Counted from the first letter of the stretch, positions 19,362 to 28,753 are shown. The stretch: DNA of 64,000 bases from an uncultured Saprospiraceae bacterium (GCA_937980645.1 CALJPQ010000009.1:326522-390521); one strand, 5' to 3'. A program made the numbers and translations. The notes: generated by a model not told the origin, from the letters alone.

Positions 19362-20903
19362 ATGGGCGTCATTCAGCGACAGGGCCTCAAGTACACCGTG
19401 TTGAACTTCATCGGACTGGTCATCGGCACGGCCAGTACGCTGCTGGTGTACTCGCGCGCCGAGGTGGTGGAGACGTACGGGCTGGCTCAGTATCTGCTGA
19501 GCCTTTGTGTGCTGAGTTTTCCGCTGCTGTCGCTGTCGGCCCACACGATAGGGGTGCGGTTTTTCCCGCATTTTCAGGAGTTGCCGCGTGGGCGCGAGGT
19601 TTTCTTCGGCTTAATAGTCTTGTTGCCGCTGGCAGGTTGGTTGTTGTGGGCCCTTCCGGCTGTGCTGTGGTGGCCCTGGCTGCAACAGCGAGCGGGTCTG
19701 TCGGGTGCGCACCTGTGGCTGGCCTTTCCGCTGACGCTGTTTTACAGTTTGTCGTTGACGCTGACCTACTACGCCTCGAACCGGCAGCGCATTGTGGTAC
19801 CGTCGCTGCTGTTTGAGGTGTCGCTCAAGATGGTACTTCCGCTGCTGATGATTGCCCTCTGGCAAGGCTGGCTAAGCCAGCAGGCGGTATTGGTGCTGTT
19901 AGTCGGGCATTTTGCCTTTGTGTGTGCGGCCTTGTTTTTTTATTTAAAAAAACTTGGCGAACACCCGGCCTGGCCGCGTTGGGCCGAATGGCCGGCGTCA
20001 TTGCGCCGCGAAATGCTGGGTTATGGTGCTTTTGGCATCGTCTCCGGGCTGGCGCTGCTACTGGCTACGAAGGCCGACACTTTTCTGGTAGGCAGCCTGA
20101 CCGACATGCGGCGCACGGGCATCTATGCCATTGCGCTCAACATCGCCGTGGCCATGGACATTCCGCTCAAAGGGCTGCTGACGGTGAGCATCCCTATCAT
20201 GAGCCAGCATCTGGCCCAAGACAATCGGCCCGCCTTACATGCGCTATACCACTCGGTATCGGTGCACTTGCTGGCTGCCGGGTTGTTTTTGTTCGGCTGC
20301 ATCGTGGTGGCGGCCGATGACCTATATCGCATCATGCCCAACAGCGCCGAGGTGTCGGAGGGCAAGCGGGTGCTCTTTCTGCTGTGTGCGGCCAAATTGG
20401 TCGAGACGGCCATGAGCCTCAACGGCCCGATGGTTTATTACTCGCAGTACTACCGATATTCGCTGGCCTCGTTGGCCGTATTGGCTATGGCCAATGTGGC
20501 GTTTAGCTTGTGGCTCATTCCGCTGCTGGGCATCGCGGGTGCGGCATTGGCAGCGCTCCTGACGGCGTTGGCATATCAGGTGATTGGAGTGGTATTGGTC
20601 TGGCTCAAGTTTGGCCTTCAGCCGTTTTCGAGGAAAACGCTGCTGCTGGCGCTTTTCGCCACAGTAGCCATAGTGCTTGCTGTAATGCTCCCGGATACCG
20701 GCTATCCGCTGGCAAACATTGTCGTGCGCGCCGGCGTTTTCTCCCTTGTGTTTGGCGGCCTCACGCTCGGAGCCGGCGTTTTGCCGGAAATGGCGCAGGC
20801 GGTTCGGCATTTCATGGAAAGAATCGGCGCCTTTTGGCGCGGCGAGCCGACGGTCAGCAACGACGCCAACAGCGGTGATAAAGACGCTAACGGTTCATCA
20901 TAG
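19362..20903 (+). CDS. Polysaccharide/lipid flippase (Wzx-like, MOP superfamily)
   Basis: 513 residues with 12-14 hydrophobic segments across its length (for example TVLNFIGLVIGTASTLLVYS, VLVLLVGHFAFVCAALFFYL). The opening QRQGLKYTVLNFIGLVIG and the central LRREMLGYGAFGIVSGLALLLATKADTFLVGSLTDMRRTGIYAIALNIA are typical of membrane proteins that flip undecaprenyl-linked oligosaccharides across the inner membrane. The C-terminus is a short charged tail. No glycosyltransferases lie nearby, so the exported glycan is unknown. Confidence 0.88.
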   Translation: MGVIQRQGLKYTVLNFIGLVIGTASTLLVYSRAEVVETYGLAQYLLSLCVLSFPLLSLSAHTIGVRFFPHFQELPRGREVFFGLIVLLPLAGWLLWALPAVLWWPWLQQRAGLSGAHLWLAFPLTLFYSLSLTLTYYASNRQRIVVPSLLFEVSLKMVLPLLMIALWQGWLSQQAVLVLLVGHFAFVCAALFFYLKKLGEHPAWPRWAEWPASLRREMLGYGAFGIVSGLALLLATKADTFLVGSLTDMRRTGIYAIALNIAVAMDIPLKGLLTVSIPIMSQHLAQDNRPALHALYHSVSVHLLAAGLFLFGCIVVAADDLYRIMPNSAEVSEGKRVLFLLCAAKLVETAMSLNGPMVYYSQYYRYSLASLAVLAMANVAFSLWLIPLLGIAGAALAALLTALAYQVIGVVLVWLKFGLQPFSRKTLLLALFATVAIVLAVMLPDTGYPLANIVVRAGVFSLVFGGLTLGAGVLPEMAQAVRHFMERIGAFWRGEPTVSNDANSGDKDANGSS

Positions 20904-20963
20904 TGTGCTTTGCCACGTCCCCTATGCCCCCGGCGATTTTTTCACATAAATTCATACTGCTCT

Positions 20964-21794
20964 ATGCTGCGCTTTACGCTCTTTGCCCTGTTGTTGTTGT
21001 GTTGGTTGGGCTGTCAGCACCAGCCTTCTTCGCCGCGTCTGGCGATGTGCCACGCTGATTTTGCTGCCTTTGCCGATGACCCGGCATTTCGGCAGGCGCA
21101 CCCGGAGCCGCAGCCGGTGGCGCTGCTGCACGGCGGTCGGCCGGTAACGTTCTTGCTGGATGACAGCACCACTGGACGTGGCTTCCTGGCCCTGGCACAC
21201 CGCAGGACCAATCAGTTTCTGCTCCTCTTCCACGAGTGGTGGGGCCTCAATGACCATATTCGCAACGAAGCCATTCGCTGGACACACGACCTGAACATCC
21301 ATGTGCTGGCCATTGACCTATACGACGGCCAAGTGGCAACTACTGCTGACGAGGCGCGCCAGCTGATGCAGGGCTGCCAGCCCGAACGCGCCGAGCGCAT
21401 CATTCGCGGCGCAGCCGCTTTTCTGGGCGAACAGGCGGACTTCCGAACGCTGGGCTGGTGCTTCGGCGGCGGGTGGTCGCTCAAGGCTGCTCTCCTGCTG
21501 GGCGAACGCGCCAAAGGTTGTGTGGTCTATTACGGTATGCCCGAACGCGACGCCGAACGCCTAAAGGCCCTGCACACTGATGTGCTGTTTGTGCACGCCA
21601 AACGCGACCGCTGGATTACCGACGAAGTGGTTACCGCCTTTGCCGACAGCATGCGCACCGCCGGCAGAACGCTCCACCTGCGCGAATACGACGCCGACCA
21701 CGCCTTTGCCAACCCTACCGGACAACGCTACCACGAGCCCTCCGCACAGGAAGCCCGCGCCGCCACCCTCGAGTATTTGCGCAAAACGCTTTAG
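20964..21794 (+). CDS. Dienelactone-hydrolase-family lipoprotein
   Basis: 276 residues from the ATG at 20964. The N-terminus MLRFTLFALLLLCWLGC looks like a lipoprotein signal with a slightly imperfect lipobox at C17. An alpha/beta-hydrolase domain of the DLH type follows: FHEWWGLNDHIRNEAIR (E91), the nucleophile elbow GWCFGGG (C166), D215 (HAKRDRW) and H246 (DADHAFAN). C-D-H is the DLH triad. The substrate is unknown, but an ester or lactone is expected, hydrolysed in the periplasm or at the outer membrane. It starts 60 bp after the flippase gene and ends 12 bp from the convergent TonB receptor gene. Confidence 0.85.
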   Translation: MLRFTLFALLLLCWLGCQHQPSSPRLAMCHADFAAFADDPAFRQAHPEPQPVALLHGGRPVTFLLDDSTTGRGFLALAHRRTNQFLLLFHEWWGLNDHIRNEAIRWTHDLNIHVLAIDLYDGQVATTADEARQLMQGCQPERAERIIRGAAAFLGEQADFRTLGWCFGGGWSLKAALLLGERAKGCVVYYGMPERDAERLKALHTDVLFVHAKRDRWITDEVVTAFADSMRTAGRTLHLREYDADHAFANPTGQRYHEPSAQEARAATLEYLRKTL

Positions 21795-21806
21795 GCTCAT
21801 AGGCGC

Positions 21807-24470
21807 TCAAAAGTCCATCCGTACGCGCAGGTTGAGCCGTCGGCCTGTCAGGTAGTTAGGCACGGCATATTGCACGTTGGTGATGGCTTTTACCCAGATG
21901 TTGGAGGCTTCGTTGGCTACTTTCATGAGGTTGAACACCTCGATGCTGGCCCAGGTATTGCGCGTGAAGCGCAGCGGATGTTTGGGCTTTTGGGTGCGCC
22001 ATTGCTGTTTCCAGAGCTGGAAGCCGAAGCCGATGTCCACACGGTGGTAGGGTTTGAAGCGGTAGGGGTTTCGGTAAACGATGTTGTTATCCACTACACC
22101 GAAGGGCAGGCCGGTGCCGAAGGTAAAGTTGAGGTGCATGCGCAGGTTGGGGTTTTTGGGCAGGTAGTCTTGGAAGAAGGTAGAGAAGGTGAAGAAACGG
22201 TCGGTGGGTCGGGGTACGTCGTGTACGGGGGTGCCTTCGCGCTGGCCGAGTTTGCGGTAGAGGTGTTGTACGTCGTAGAGGGCTTCGCGGGTGCGCAGAA
22301 AGGAGAGGTTGACCCAGCTTTCGGCGCCGGGCACAAATTCGCCGTTGATGCGGACATCTAAGCCGGCGGCGTATCCGCGCGAGTCGTTTTCGCCTGAATA
22401 GCGGATGCGGACGTTGTCAATGTCGAAGGAGACTAAGTCCCACAGTTGTTTGTAATAGGCTTCGGCGATGAGGCGCATTTTGACGGGTCGGCGGCGCCCC
22501 CAGAGGAAGTCGTAGGTGAGGCCGCCGACGACGTGAGCGGAGCGTTGGGCGCGCAAGTCGGGGTTGACGGTGCCGTCTAAGCGTCGCAATTCGCGGTAGA
22601 AGGCGGGCTGGAAGTACCATCCGGCGGCCAATCGGTAAGAGATGTCGCGCGGGGTATTGAGGGGTTTGTAGAGCAATTGGGCGCGCGGGGTAACGAACCA
22701 TTCTCCGTTGAGGTTCCAATACTGGCCTCGGATGCCGGCGGTGAGTTGCCATTCGCGCACGCCGGGCTGTCGCCACGTCCAGGTGTCCTGGAAGAAGGCG
22801 ACGAAGCGCTGGCTGCTGAGGTCGTTGCGCGTTTTCAGGACGCGGCGCACGAGCAGTTGGGTGGTGTCGTAGGGCAGGGAGTAGAGGGCGGAGTCTAAGC
22901 GTTCCCACTCGTTAATTTTATCCAGAATGGTTTCCTGTTGCCACTTGAGGCCCCACTGGAGGAAGTGGCTTCGAGTGAGGTTTTGTTCGGGGTGGTCGTT
23001 TTGCAGTTCGATGCCGCCGCGGTATTCGGCGTTTCGGACGTCCAGGGTGAGGTAGTTGCGTATCCAGGTGTGTTGGGTTCCGGTGCCCAGCACGCTGACG
23101 ATTTCGCCGAATTCATCGGAGCCGAGGTTGTTTTCTATCTGGCCCAGCAGGTAGTAGCTCAGGATGTCGAAGCGTTCGTTTTCCTGGCTTCGCCAGGCGG
23201 AGAAGAGGAATTTGTGGTACCGAGGGTTTCGGTCTCGGTCGGGCAGGTAGGTGAGTGATAGGCCGCCCATGGCCTGGGTGAAGTCATCCACTTCCTGGCC
23301 CTCAAAGACGGAGCGCAGTTGTAGGGCAAAGTCAATGAGGCCAAAAGCGCGCACGAGGGTTTGCGGGACGAAGCGATAGACCGAGCGGTTGTAGTTGGCC
23401 ATGGCGCCCAGTTGCCAGTGTCGGTGCAGGTCATAGGTGAGGTAGGTTTGTACGTCGTAAAAGTCGGGTACGTATTCGCCCTGCACATCGAGGCTACTCA
23501 GGAGGGTACGGGTGGTTTTATAGCGCGCTCCGGCTAAGTACCGGAAGGCGCGGTAAGTGTCGCGGCGGTGTTTGACGCTGCCTTCGACGTGGGCGCTGGC
23601 GCCGAGGAGGCTGGCGCTGGCGCTGGCACGCAGGCTGTCCGGGCGCTTGTACTTGATATCGAGCACAGAGGAGAGTTTGTCGCCGTAGCGCGCCTGGAAG
23701 CCGCCGGAGGAGAACGATAGGTCGCGCACTAAGTCGAGGTTAGGAAACGAGAGGCCTTCCTGCTGGCCGGCGCGCACGAGCTGGGGGCGGTAAATTTCAA
23801 AGTCGTTGACGTACACCAAGTTTTCGTCGTAGTTGCCACCGCGCACCTGGTACTGTGAAGTCAGTTCGCCGCCTGCGCCGGTGTTGAGGCCTAAGGCGAT
23901 GTGTGGCAGCACACTCTCTAAGTTGCCTGTGGTAGTAGGCAGCAAGCGCAGCTCTTCGATGCGGCGTTCGCGCACCATGCCGGCGTCATCGAGCCGGCGC
24001 TCGCGGATGACGACTTCGAGGTTGGAGCGTTCCGGCGCCAGCGCCACATCGAGCACAAAGCGCGCGCCCGGCGCCAGGGGCAACACATCAGCAGTAGCCT
24101 CACGATAGGCTAAGCGCCGAATGACCAGCGTCAGGCGCTGACCCGCGGGCACCTGTATGGCGTAGGTGCCCTGTTCGTCGGAATAGACGCCACCCGAAAC
24201 GCCCTTTACCGTGATGGCGGCCAGCTCTAGGGGTATGCCGTCTGTTACGTCCGTGATGCGCCCGAACACTAAAGCCGTTTGTGACTGCGCCCAGCTGTTA
24301 AAGGCCATGAGCCCAAAAGAGATAACCGCCCATCCGATCTTGTGCAGCTGAGGTACCAGCGGTTTTAACGGTACCGCCTTTTTCCGGTGTTCGGATAGCG
24401 CTTCGAAGTTCTTTAGCTGTTTGCCTGCTCCCGTATTGATATTTGCCAAGGCTTTTGTTTTTAAAAGCAC
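21807..24470 (-). CDS. TonB-dependent outer-membrane receptor with carboxypeptidase-regulatory-like domain
   Basis: 887 residues. A hydrophobic signal at about 44-62 (IGWAVISFGLMAFNSWAQ) follows an unusually long charged N-region; the true start may be internal (a TTG at residue 8, for instance). The order is then a CarboxypepD-reg-like beta-sandwich (about 66-150, VFGRITDVTDGIPLELAAITV), a TonB plug (about 165-300, with QYQVRGGNYDENLVYVNDFEIYRP) and a barrel to the C-terminal RVRMDF. This architecture imports siderophores, vitamins, glycans or peptides; no SusD-like partner is adjacent, so a sugar-utilisation locus is not supported. Monocistronic between a convergent gene and the cyd operon. 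Confidence 0.9.
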   Translation of the reverse strand: MLLKTKALANINTGAGKQLKNFEALSEHRKKAVPLKPLVPQLHKIGWAVISFGLMAFNSWAQSQTALVFGRITDVTDGIPLELAAITVKGVSGGVYSDEQGTYAIQVPAGQRLTLVIRRLAYREATADVLPLAPGARFVLDVALAPERSNLEVVIRERRLDDAGMVRERRIEELRLLPTTTGNLESVLPHIALGLNTGAGGELTSQYQVRGGNYDENLVYVNDFEIYRPQLVRAGQQEGLSFPNLDLVRDLSFSSGGFQARYGDKLSSVLDIKYKRPDSLRASASASLLGASAHVEGSVKHRRDTYRAFRYLAGARYKTTRTLLSSLDVQGEYVPDFYDVQTYLTYDLHRHWQLGAMANYNRSVYRFVPQTLVRAFGLIDFALQLRSVFEGQEVDDFTQAMGGLSLTYLPDRDRNPRYHKFLFSAWRSQENERFDILSYYLLGQIENNLGSDEFGEIVSVLGTGTQHTWIRNYLTLDVRNAEYRGGIELQNDHPEQNLTRSHFLQWGLKWQQETILDKINEWERLDSALYSLPYDTTQLLVRRVLKTRNDLSSQRFVAFFQDTWTWRQPGVREWQLTAGIRGQYWNLNGEWFVTPRAQLLYKPLNTPRDISYRLAAGWYFQPAFYRELRRLDGTVNPDLRAQRSAHVVGGLTYDFLWGRRRPVKMRLIAEAYYKQLWDLVSFDIDNVRIRYSGENDSRGYAAGLDVRINGEFVPGAESWVNLSFLRTREALYDVQHLYRKLGQREGTPVHDVPRPTDRFFTFSTFFQDYLPKNPNLRMHLNFTFGTGLPFGVVDNNIVYRNPYRFKPYHRVDIGFGFQLWKQQWRTQKPKHPLRFTRNTWASIEVFNLMKVANEASNIWVKAITNVQYAVPNYLTGRRLNLRVRMDF

Positions 24471-24603
24471 TCAATCTGCCTCTGATTTTGCCTTCGTACA
24501 GCGGTTGTGGCTGCAAAGAACGCGAAAGGCTGCCAAGGCCGAGCCACAAAAATGGACGTATTCAGAGTATAGCAGGGAGGGAGGCAGGTTGCCTGCTGTG
24601 GGT

Positions 24604-25311
24604 TTACAGCTGATGGTGGATGCTCAGTCGTACGACGTCACGCTGGTAGAGCAGGTCGATTTGGCCGGCTTGTTGCCACTGCATCATGTAGCCCAATTCG
24701 ACGCGCAAGTGTGAAGAGAAGGAGTGCGATATGCCCACGTACATGCGATTCTGGTCGAAGATGGTGGGAGTTCCGGCTCCCCAATTGAGAAAGATTTCCT
24801 CAATTAAATGTATCGTCCAGCTGGGCTTGGGCAACGTCCAGTTGAACTGGATGCGATAGCGCCCGCGCCAAAGGAAAGGCCCTTCGGCGCTTTCCTGAAA
24901 GCGCTGCTCGATGCGATAGCGATGATTTAAAGAGAAGGGCTTCTCCAAAGGTGTCCAGAAGTGCAGCTCCTGAAAGAGACGCCACTCCATGCGGTGAGGA
25001 TAACCCGTTTTGGCGGGTTTCGGGTCGCCATTTTCCATGCGGGTGGTGCCCAGTGCAAATTCAAAAAGGGTATGCGGACGATAATGCACATGGGTATGCA
25101 GGGCCAGCTGGTGCCATACCCCATTGGCTGTCAGGAAGCGATAATCTACCTCCTGATGAAAGGTCCAGTTAGGGCGAAAGGGCCAGGTGAGGTAGTAGCG
25201 GTTCCATGAGACGCCGTGGCGGTCAATGATTTGGGGCCTTTGAGCGAAGGTTTCAAGGCTGGACACCCAGCAGCATAAGAGGCAAAGCCAAAGGTGGAGG
25301 AGCACTTTCAT
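24604..25311 (-). CDS. DUF2490 family outer-membrane barrel protein
   Basis: 235 residues from the Met at 25311, which starts a signal peptide (MKVLLHLWLCLLCCWVSSLETFAQ); an upstream Met (25344) would overlap cydB. The rest fits DUF2490: WPFRPNWTFHQEVDYRF, HTLFEFALGTTRMENG, EWRLFQELHFWTPLEKPFSLNHRYRIEQRF, with strand-rich aromatic patterning and a final VVRLSIHHQL. DUF2490 proteins are small barrels without known role. It starts 16 bp after the cydB stop and is the last gene of the apparent rhodanese-cyd operon. Confidence 0.85.
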   Translation of the reverse strand: MKVLLHLWLCLLCCWVSSLETFAQRPQIIDRHGVSWNRYYLTWPFRPNWTFHQEVDYRFLTANGVWHQLALHTHVHYRPHTLFEFALGTTRMENGDPKPAKTGYPHRMEWRLFQELHFWTPLEKPFSLNHRYRIEQRFQESAEGPFLWRGRYRIQFNWTLPKPSWTIHLIEEIFLNWGAGTPTIFDQNRMYVGISHSFSSHLRVELGYMMQWQQAGQIDLLYQRDVVRLSIHHQL

Positions 25312-25327
25312 TGCAATGTGTGTGGAG

Positions 25328-26356
25328 TTAGTAGCTGGTTTCATCTAAGCGCACTTTGCCTTTAAAGGTCCAGAAAACAAAAGCTGTGTAGATGGTCACC
25401 AAAGGCGTGCCTATTAAGGCAATGGTCAGCAGCAGGCGCATGGTTTTCTCGCTGGAAGCCGCGTTGTACACCGTAATGCTGTTGGCTGGGTCATTGGGCG
25501 CATACACTAAGTACGGAAACGTCTCGACGGCCACCGTAAAGAGCAGCAGCGCAATGGTTACGGCCGAGCTGATGAATGCCCATCCGTATTGTCCTTTAGT
25601 CAGGTAGCGCGGAATGCTGGCCACGGTCAACAGCATGGTTAAAGGCAGAAAGAAGAATGCCGGATGTTCGCGCAGGCGGTCGCTCAAATGCGGCACATAC
25701 AACAAGGTATAGACCGTCGTAATGGCGAAGAGGACAACAAAGGCAATGGTGAAATTCCGCGCCAACAGAGAGGTTTTGGTGAAAAGCCGTCCTTCCGTTT
25801 TGAGGGTCAGAAAGATAGCGCCGTGCATGCCAAAAAGCGCCACGGTAGTAGCGGCTACCAGCAGGGCAAAGGGGTTGAAAAACGACAGCCAGCTACCCGC
25901 AAATTCACGGTGCTCGTCTAATGGCATTCCTAAGGCTACATTGCCCAGCATGAGGCCCAACGACAGCGTAACCACGGTGCAGGAGGCGAAATAGGCGGTG
26001 TCCCATAGCTTGCGCCACCACGTCCAGGGTTCTTTGCTGCGAAACTCAATGGCTACAGCCCGAAAAATCAGCCCGACGATGAACAGCATGAAAGGCACAT
26101 AAAAGGCTGAAAAGATGGCAGCATAAGCCACTGGGAAGCCCGCAAAAAGCGCCCCGCCGCCGATGACCAACCACACCTCGTTGCCGTCCCACACTGGCCC
26201 GATGGCGTTGAGGGCGATGCGGCGGCTTTGTTCTTTTTTCAAAAACAGGTGCAACATGCCGGCGCCCAGGTCGAAGCCATCCAGGATGGCGTAGCCCGAA
26301 ATGACGGCGCCAAAAACCAAAAACCACCACGTGGCGTAATCAATGCCCAGAAACAT
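25328..26356 (-). CDS. cydB: Cytochrome bd ubiquinol/menaquinol oxidase subunit II
   Basis: 342 residues, normal for CydB. The N-terminus MFLGIDYATWWFLVFGAVISGYAILDGFDLGAGML contains the conserved GFDLG motif, and NAIGPVWDGNEVWLVIGGGALFAGFP is the next CydB signature. Eight to nine membrane segments. With CydA it forms the inner-membrane bd oxidase, which reduces oxygen with quinol electrons at high affinity. It begins 11 bp after cydA. Confidence 0.95.
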   Translation of the reverse strand: MFLGIDYATWWFLVFGAVISGYAILDGFDLGAGMLHLFLKKEQSRRIALNAIGPVWDGNEVWLVIGGGALFAGFPVAYAAIFSAFYVPFMLFIVGLIFRAVAIEFRSKEPWTWWRKLWDTAYFASCTVVTLSLGLMLGNVALGMPLDEHREFAGSWLSFFNPFALLVAATTVALFGMHGAIFLTLKTEGRLFTKTSLLARNFTIAFVVLFAITTVYTLLYVPHLSDRLREHPAFFFLPLTMLLTVASIPRYLTKGQYGWAFISSAVTIALLLFTVAVETFPYLVYAPNDPANSITVYNAASSEKTMRLLLTIALIGTPLVTIYTAFVFWTFKGKVRLDETSY

Positions 26357-26367
26357 GGCTTACCTTA

Positions 26368-27765
26368 TTAAGCGGGTGAAGCAGGGGGGTGCATCAGCGG
26401 GTTTTCGCGTCGCGAGTAGGCTTCGCTTTCCTCGCTTAGCGTTTCCACGGCTGCCGGCCCGTGTTGAATTTTTCGATGGAGCAAATAAAGGAAGAGCAGG
26501 AAGAGCACCGTGTACACGACGGCAAACAGGATGAGCGAAAAGAGCACCTGATTGGCCGTAACCGTACGCGAAAGCGCGTCGCTGGTGCGCAGAAGGCCAT
26601 AAACCACCCAGGGCTGGCGGCCCATTTCGGCGGCGAACCAGCCGGCCTGGTTGGCGATTTGCGGCAGCAGAACGGCCCACACGAAGACGTGCAGCAGCCA
26701 GCGCGTCTGGAATAGCCGCCCGCGATACCACATCCAGGCCCCCAGCAGCGAAAGCCCGATGAGCACCATGCCGATGGCCACCATCAGGTGATACAACTGG
26801 AATATGGCATTCACCTGCGTAGGACGCTCGTCGGGAGCAAAGCTGTTCAGCCCCCGAATAGGCGCCTGAAAATCGCCGTGCGTGAGGAAGGACACGCCGC
26901 CCGGCAGCGCCAGGCCTACGGTCTTTTGCTGTTGCTGATTGACCCAGCCAAACAGGTATAGGTCGGCAGGCGCCAGCGAGTCGTAGTGGCCCTCCAAAGC
27001 GGCCAGTTTAGCAGGCTGGTATTCGGCCACTATTTCTGCACTGCGGTGGCCGGTGAACAACTGGGCCAGGCTCGCCACAATGGCCACAACCAGCGCGATT
27101 TTAAACGCCGGCCGCGCGATGCCTTCGTGCCGGCGCTTCAAGATGTACCAGGCATTCACGCTCATGACCAGAAAGGCACCGGCCAGAAAGGCGCCAATCC
27201 ACACGTGCCACAGCCGGTCCATGCTCGAAGGGTTGAACACCATTGCCCAGAAGTCCGTGATTTCTGCACGCGCCTCCAGCCCTTCGCCCACGATGTGATA
27301 GCCCGCCGGTGTCTGTTGCCAGGAGTTGGCCACCACAATCCAGACGGCCGAAAACATAGAGCCTAGCCACACCATGAGCGTCGAGATGAAATGCACTACC
27401 GGTGTAACGCGGTCCCAACCAAAGAGCAACACGCCCAAAAAGCCCGACTCCAGCGCAAAAGCGAAGATACCCTCTGCGGCCAGCGCCGATCCGAAGATAT
27501 CACCCACATAGCGTGAATACGTAGCCCAGTTGGTCCCAAATTCGAACTCCATCACAATACCCGTAGCCACCCCGAGACCAAAGATGAGCGCAAAGATTTT
27601 AATCCAAAAGCGCGTCATCTGCTCGTATTCCTTTCGTCCTGTGCGCAGGTACAGCCCTTCCATGATGACCAGTATTAGGCCCAGACCAATGCTCAGCGGT
27701 GGGTAGATGTAGTGGAAGGCTACCGTGTAGGCGAACTGTATGCGAGACAAAATTTCAACATCCAT
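26368..27765 (-). CDS. cydA: Cytochrome bd ubiquinol/menaquinol oxidase subunit I
   Basis: 465 residues. H18 ([14 protein letters not shown]) corresponds to the heme b595 ligand region of CydA, the segment [22 protein letters not shown] holds the conserved Glu, [13 protein letters not shown] the b558 His and YHLMVAIGM the Met ligand region. [20 protein letters not shown] is a CydA hallmark. At 465 residues it lacks the long Q-loop insert of the E. coli enzyme, so it is the short-Q-loop type. Gene order is rhodanese, rhodanese, cydA, cydB, DUF2490, with an 87-bp gap after the second rhodanese. Confidence 0.95.
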   Translation of the reverse strand: MDVEILSRIQFAYTVAFHYIYPPLSIGLGLILVIMEGLYLRTGRKEYEQMTRFWIKIFALIFGLGVATGIVMEFEFGTNWATYSRYVGDIFGSALAAEGIFAFALESGFLGVLLFGWDRVTPVVHFISTLMVWLGSMFSAVWIVVANSWQQTPAGYHIVGEGLEARAEITDFWAMVFNPSSMDRLWHVWIGAFLAGAFLVMSVNAWYILKRRHEGIARPAFKIALVVAIVASLAQLFTGHRSAEIVAEYQPAKLAALEGHYDSLAPADLYLFGWVNQQQQKTVGLALPGGVSFLTHGDFQAPIRGLNSFAPDERPTQVNAIFQLYHLMVAIGMVLIGLSLLGAWMWYRGRLFQTRWLLHVFVWAVLLPQIANQAGWFAAEMGRQPWVVYGLLRTSDALSRTVTANQVLFSLILFAVVYTVLFLLFLYLLHRKIQHGPAAVETLSEESEAYSRRENPLMHPPASPA

Positions 27766-27852
27766 ATTGGGAGAGGGCTTTTACTAAAAAAGCGCACCCC
27801 AAAGGAAATGAGGCGCGCCGAGAGAAACAAAAAAACCGGGAGCGTTTTTCTT

Positions 27853-28167
27853 TCAAGCCACTTTTGCACGCAGGCTCGTCCACGCGCCGCCGTTGTAGGC
27901 TTCTATGCCGTTTTTCTCAAGAACTTCTACTGCCACCTGGCTACGGGCGCCGCTGCGGCACACCGTAATCACCGGCGCATTCCTCTTTTTTAAGGTAGTC
28001 AATTGCCCTTGCAGGCGGTCTAACGGAATGTTGATGGCACCCGACAGGTGCCCGGAACGATACTCTTCCGGCGTACGCACGTCCACCACTACGGCACCAT
28101 TGGCCATCAATTGCTTGAAATCTACACTTGGGCCTATGCCCAGCAAGCGCTTTAACAGGGATAACAT
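27853..28167 (-). CDS. Rhodanese-like sulfurtransferase (second of a pair)
   Basis: 104 residues from the Met at 28167; upstream in-frame codons overlap the other rhodanese and are not used. Single rhodanese domain with VVVDVRTPEEYRSGHLSGAINIPL and the active-site loop VCRSGARS (C70), which carries persulfide in sulfur transfer. It lies 34 bp downstream of a second rhodanese gene and 87 bp upstream of cydA on the same strand, suggesting a shared transcript linking sulfur handling and bd-type respiration. Confidence 0.9.
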   Translation of the reverse strand: MLSLLKRLLGIGPSVDFKQLMANGAVVVDVRTPEEYRSGHLSGAINIPLDRLQGQLTTLKKRNAPVITVCRSGARSQVAVEVLEKNGIEAYNGGAWTSLRAKVA

Positions 28168-28201
28168 GGCGATAAACTTCGCTTTGGATGCAGGGATGGA
28201 A

Positions 28202-28474
28202 TTAGTGAGCCATAGCGTACAGCACTTCCTCCAGACTGCCGCCGTTGTGTACATCCGTAACGCCGGCCTGGCGAAGGATTTGCACGGCCATACCACTGCG
28301 GTTGCCGCTGCGGCAATACAGGATGCGCGGTGCCGGCAAGGCGGCAACGTCAGCAATTCGATACGGAATGGTGTCTAACGGAATGTTGATAGCGCCTTCA
28401 GCATGGCCCATTCGGAATTCCTCGGGTGTGCGCACATCTATCAGCGTGGCGCCCTTTCTTTCATTCTTTTGCAT
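28202..28474 (-). CDS. Rhodanese-like sulfurtransferase (first of a pair)
   Basis: 90 residues, a minimal single-domain rhodanese: LIDVRTPEEFRMGHAEGAINIPLD, active-site loop YCRSGNRS (C54), and DVHNGGSLEEVL at the end. No signal peptide, so cytosolic, like GlpE/PspE-type enzymes without their leader. First gene of the rhodanese-cyd operon; a CRP/FNR-like palindrome lies 70 bp upstream of its start. It is about 50% identical by eye to the following rhodanese, so the pair may be a tandem duplication. Confidence 0.9.
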   Translation of the reverse strand: MQKNERKGATLIDVRTPEEFRMGHAEGAINIPLDTIPYRIADVAALPAPRILYCRSGNRSGMAVQILRQAGVTDVHNGGSLEEVLYAMAH

Positions 28475-28513
28475 ATTTCGTGTGCTTTTAGACAGGTATG
28501 TGAAAAGGATAGC

Positions 28514-28521
28514 ACAAAGGT
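28514..28521 (-). promoter_or_regulatory. Candidate -7 element of the rhodanese-cyd operon
   Basis: Minus-strand CACCTTTG, one base from TAnnTTTG. Transcription would start near 28507, about 33 nt before the first rhodanese start codon. No -33 TTG is present, as expected for an activator-dependent promoter. The same bases form a short inverted repeat AGCAC-AAAG-GTGCT. Confidence 0.4.
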
Positions 28522-28543
28522 GCTAGTACGCCGCGCACGCCAC

Positions 28544-28561
28544 CTGTGACTTCGGTCACAG
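28544..28561. promoter_or_regulatory. CRP/FNR-family palindromic operator
   Basis: Perfect inverted repeat CTGTGAC-TTCG-GTCACAG, which fits the CRP/FNR-type consensus TGTGA-N6-TCACA exactly. Its centre is about 45 bp upstream of the inferred transcription start of the rhodanese-cyd operon, close to the class II activator position (-41.5). A Crp/Fnr-family regulator is encoded elsewhere in the window (57939-58529), but the actual binder is not known. Confidence 0.65.
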
Positions 28562-28753
28562 CGAGCAAAAAATGAGGGCAGGCCCTTGCGTCGCACCTCC
28601 AACAGGCGCGGCTTTTTAGTTAGAAAATACCAGAGCAAAGACCTTTGCGGCTGCAGCTCGCCTATATGTATAAAAAAAGTCTGAGCACCCGGCCCGTTCC
28701 TTTTCTTTACTCCCTCTAAGTGTCTCAATCCGTAGCAGGTACAGATATCGGTC

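Larger units (their letters stand above)
28475..28753. other. Divergent regulatory region (rhodanese-cyd operon / 1817-residue adhesin)
   Basis: No gene. It contains the minus-strand -7-like element and palindromic operator annotated separately. No convincing TAnnTTTG element was found for the plus-strand adhesin gene. Confidence 0.5.

Noticed and set aside
21807..24470. Sus-type glycan utilisation locus around the TonB-dependent receptor
   Set aside because: No SusD-like lipoprotein or glycan-degrading enzyme is adjacent.
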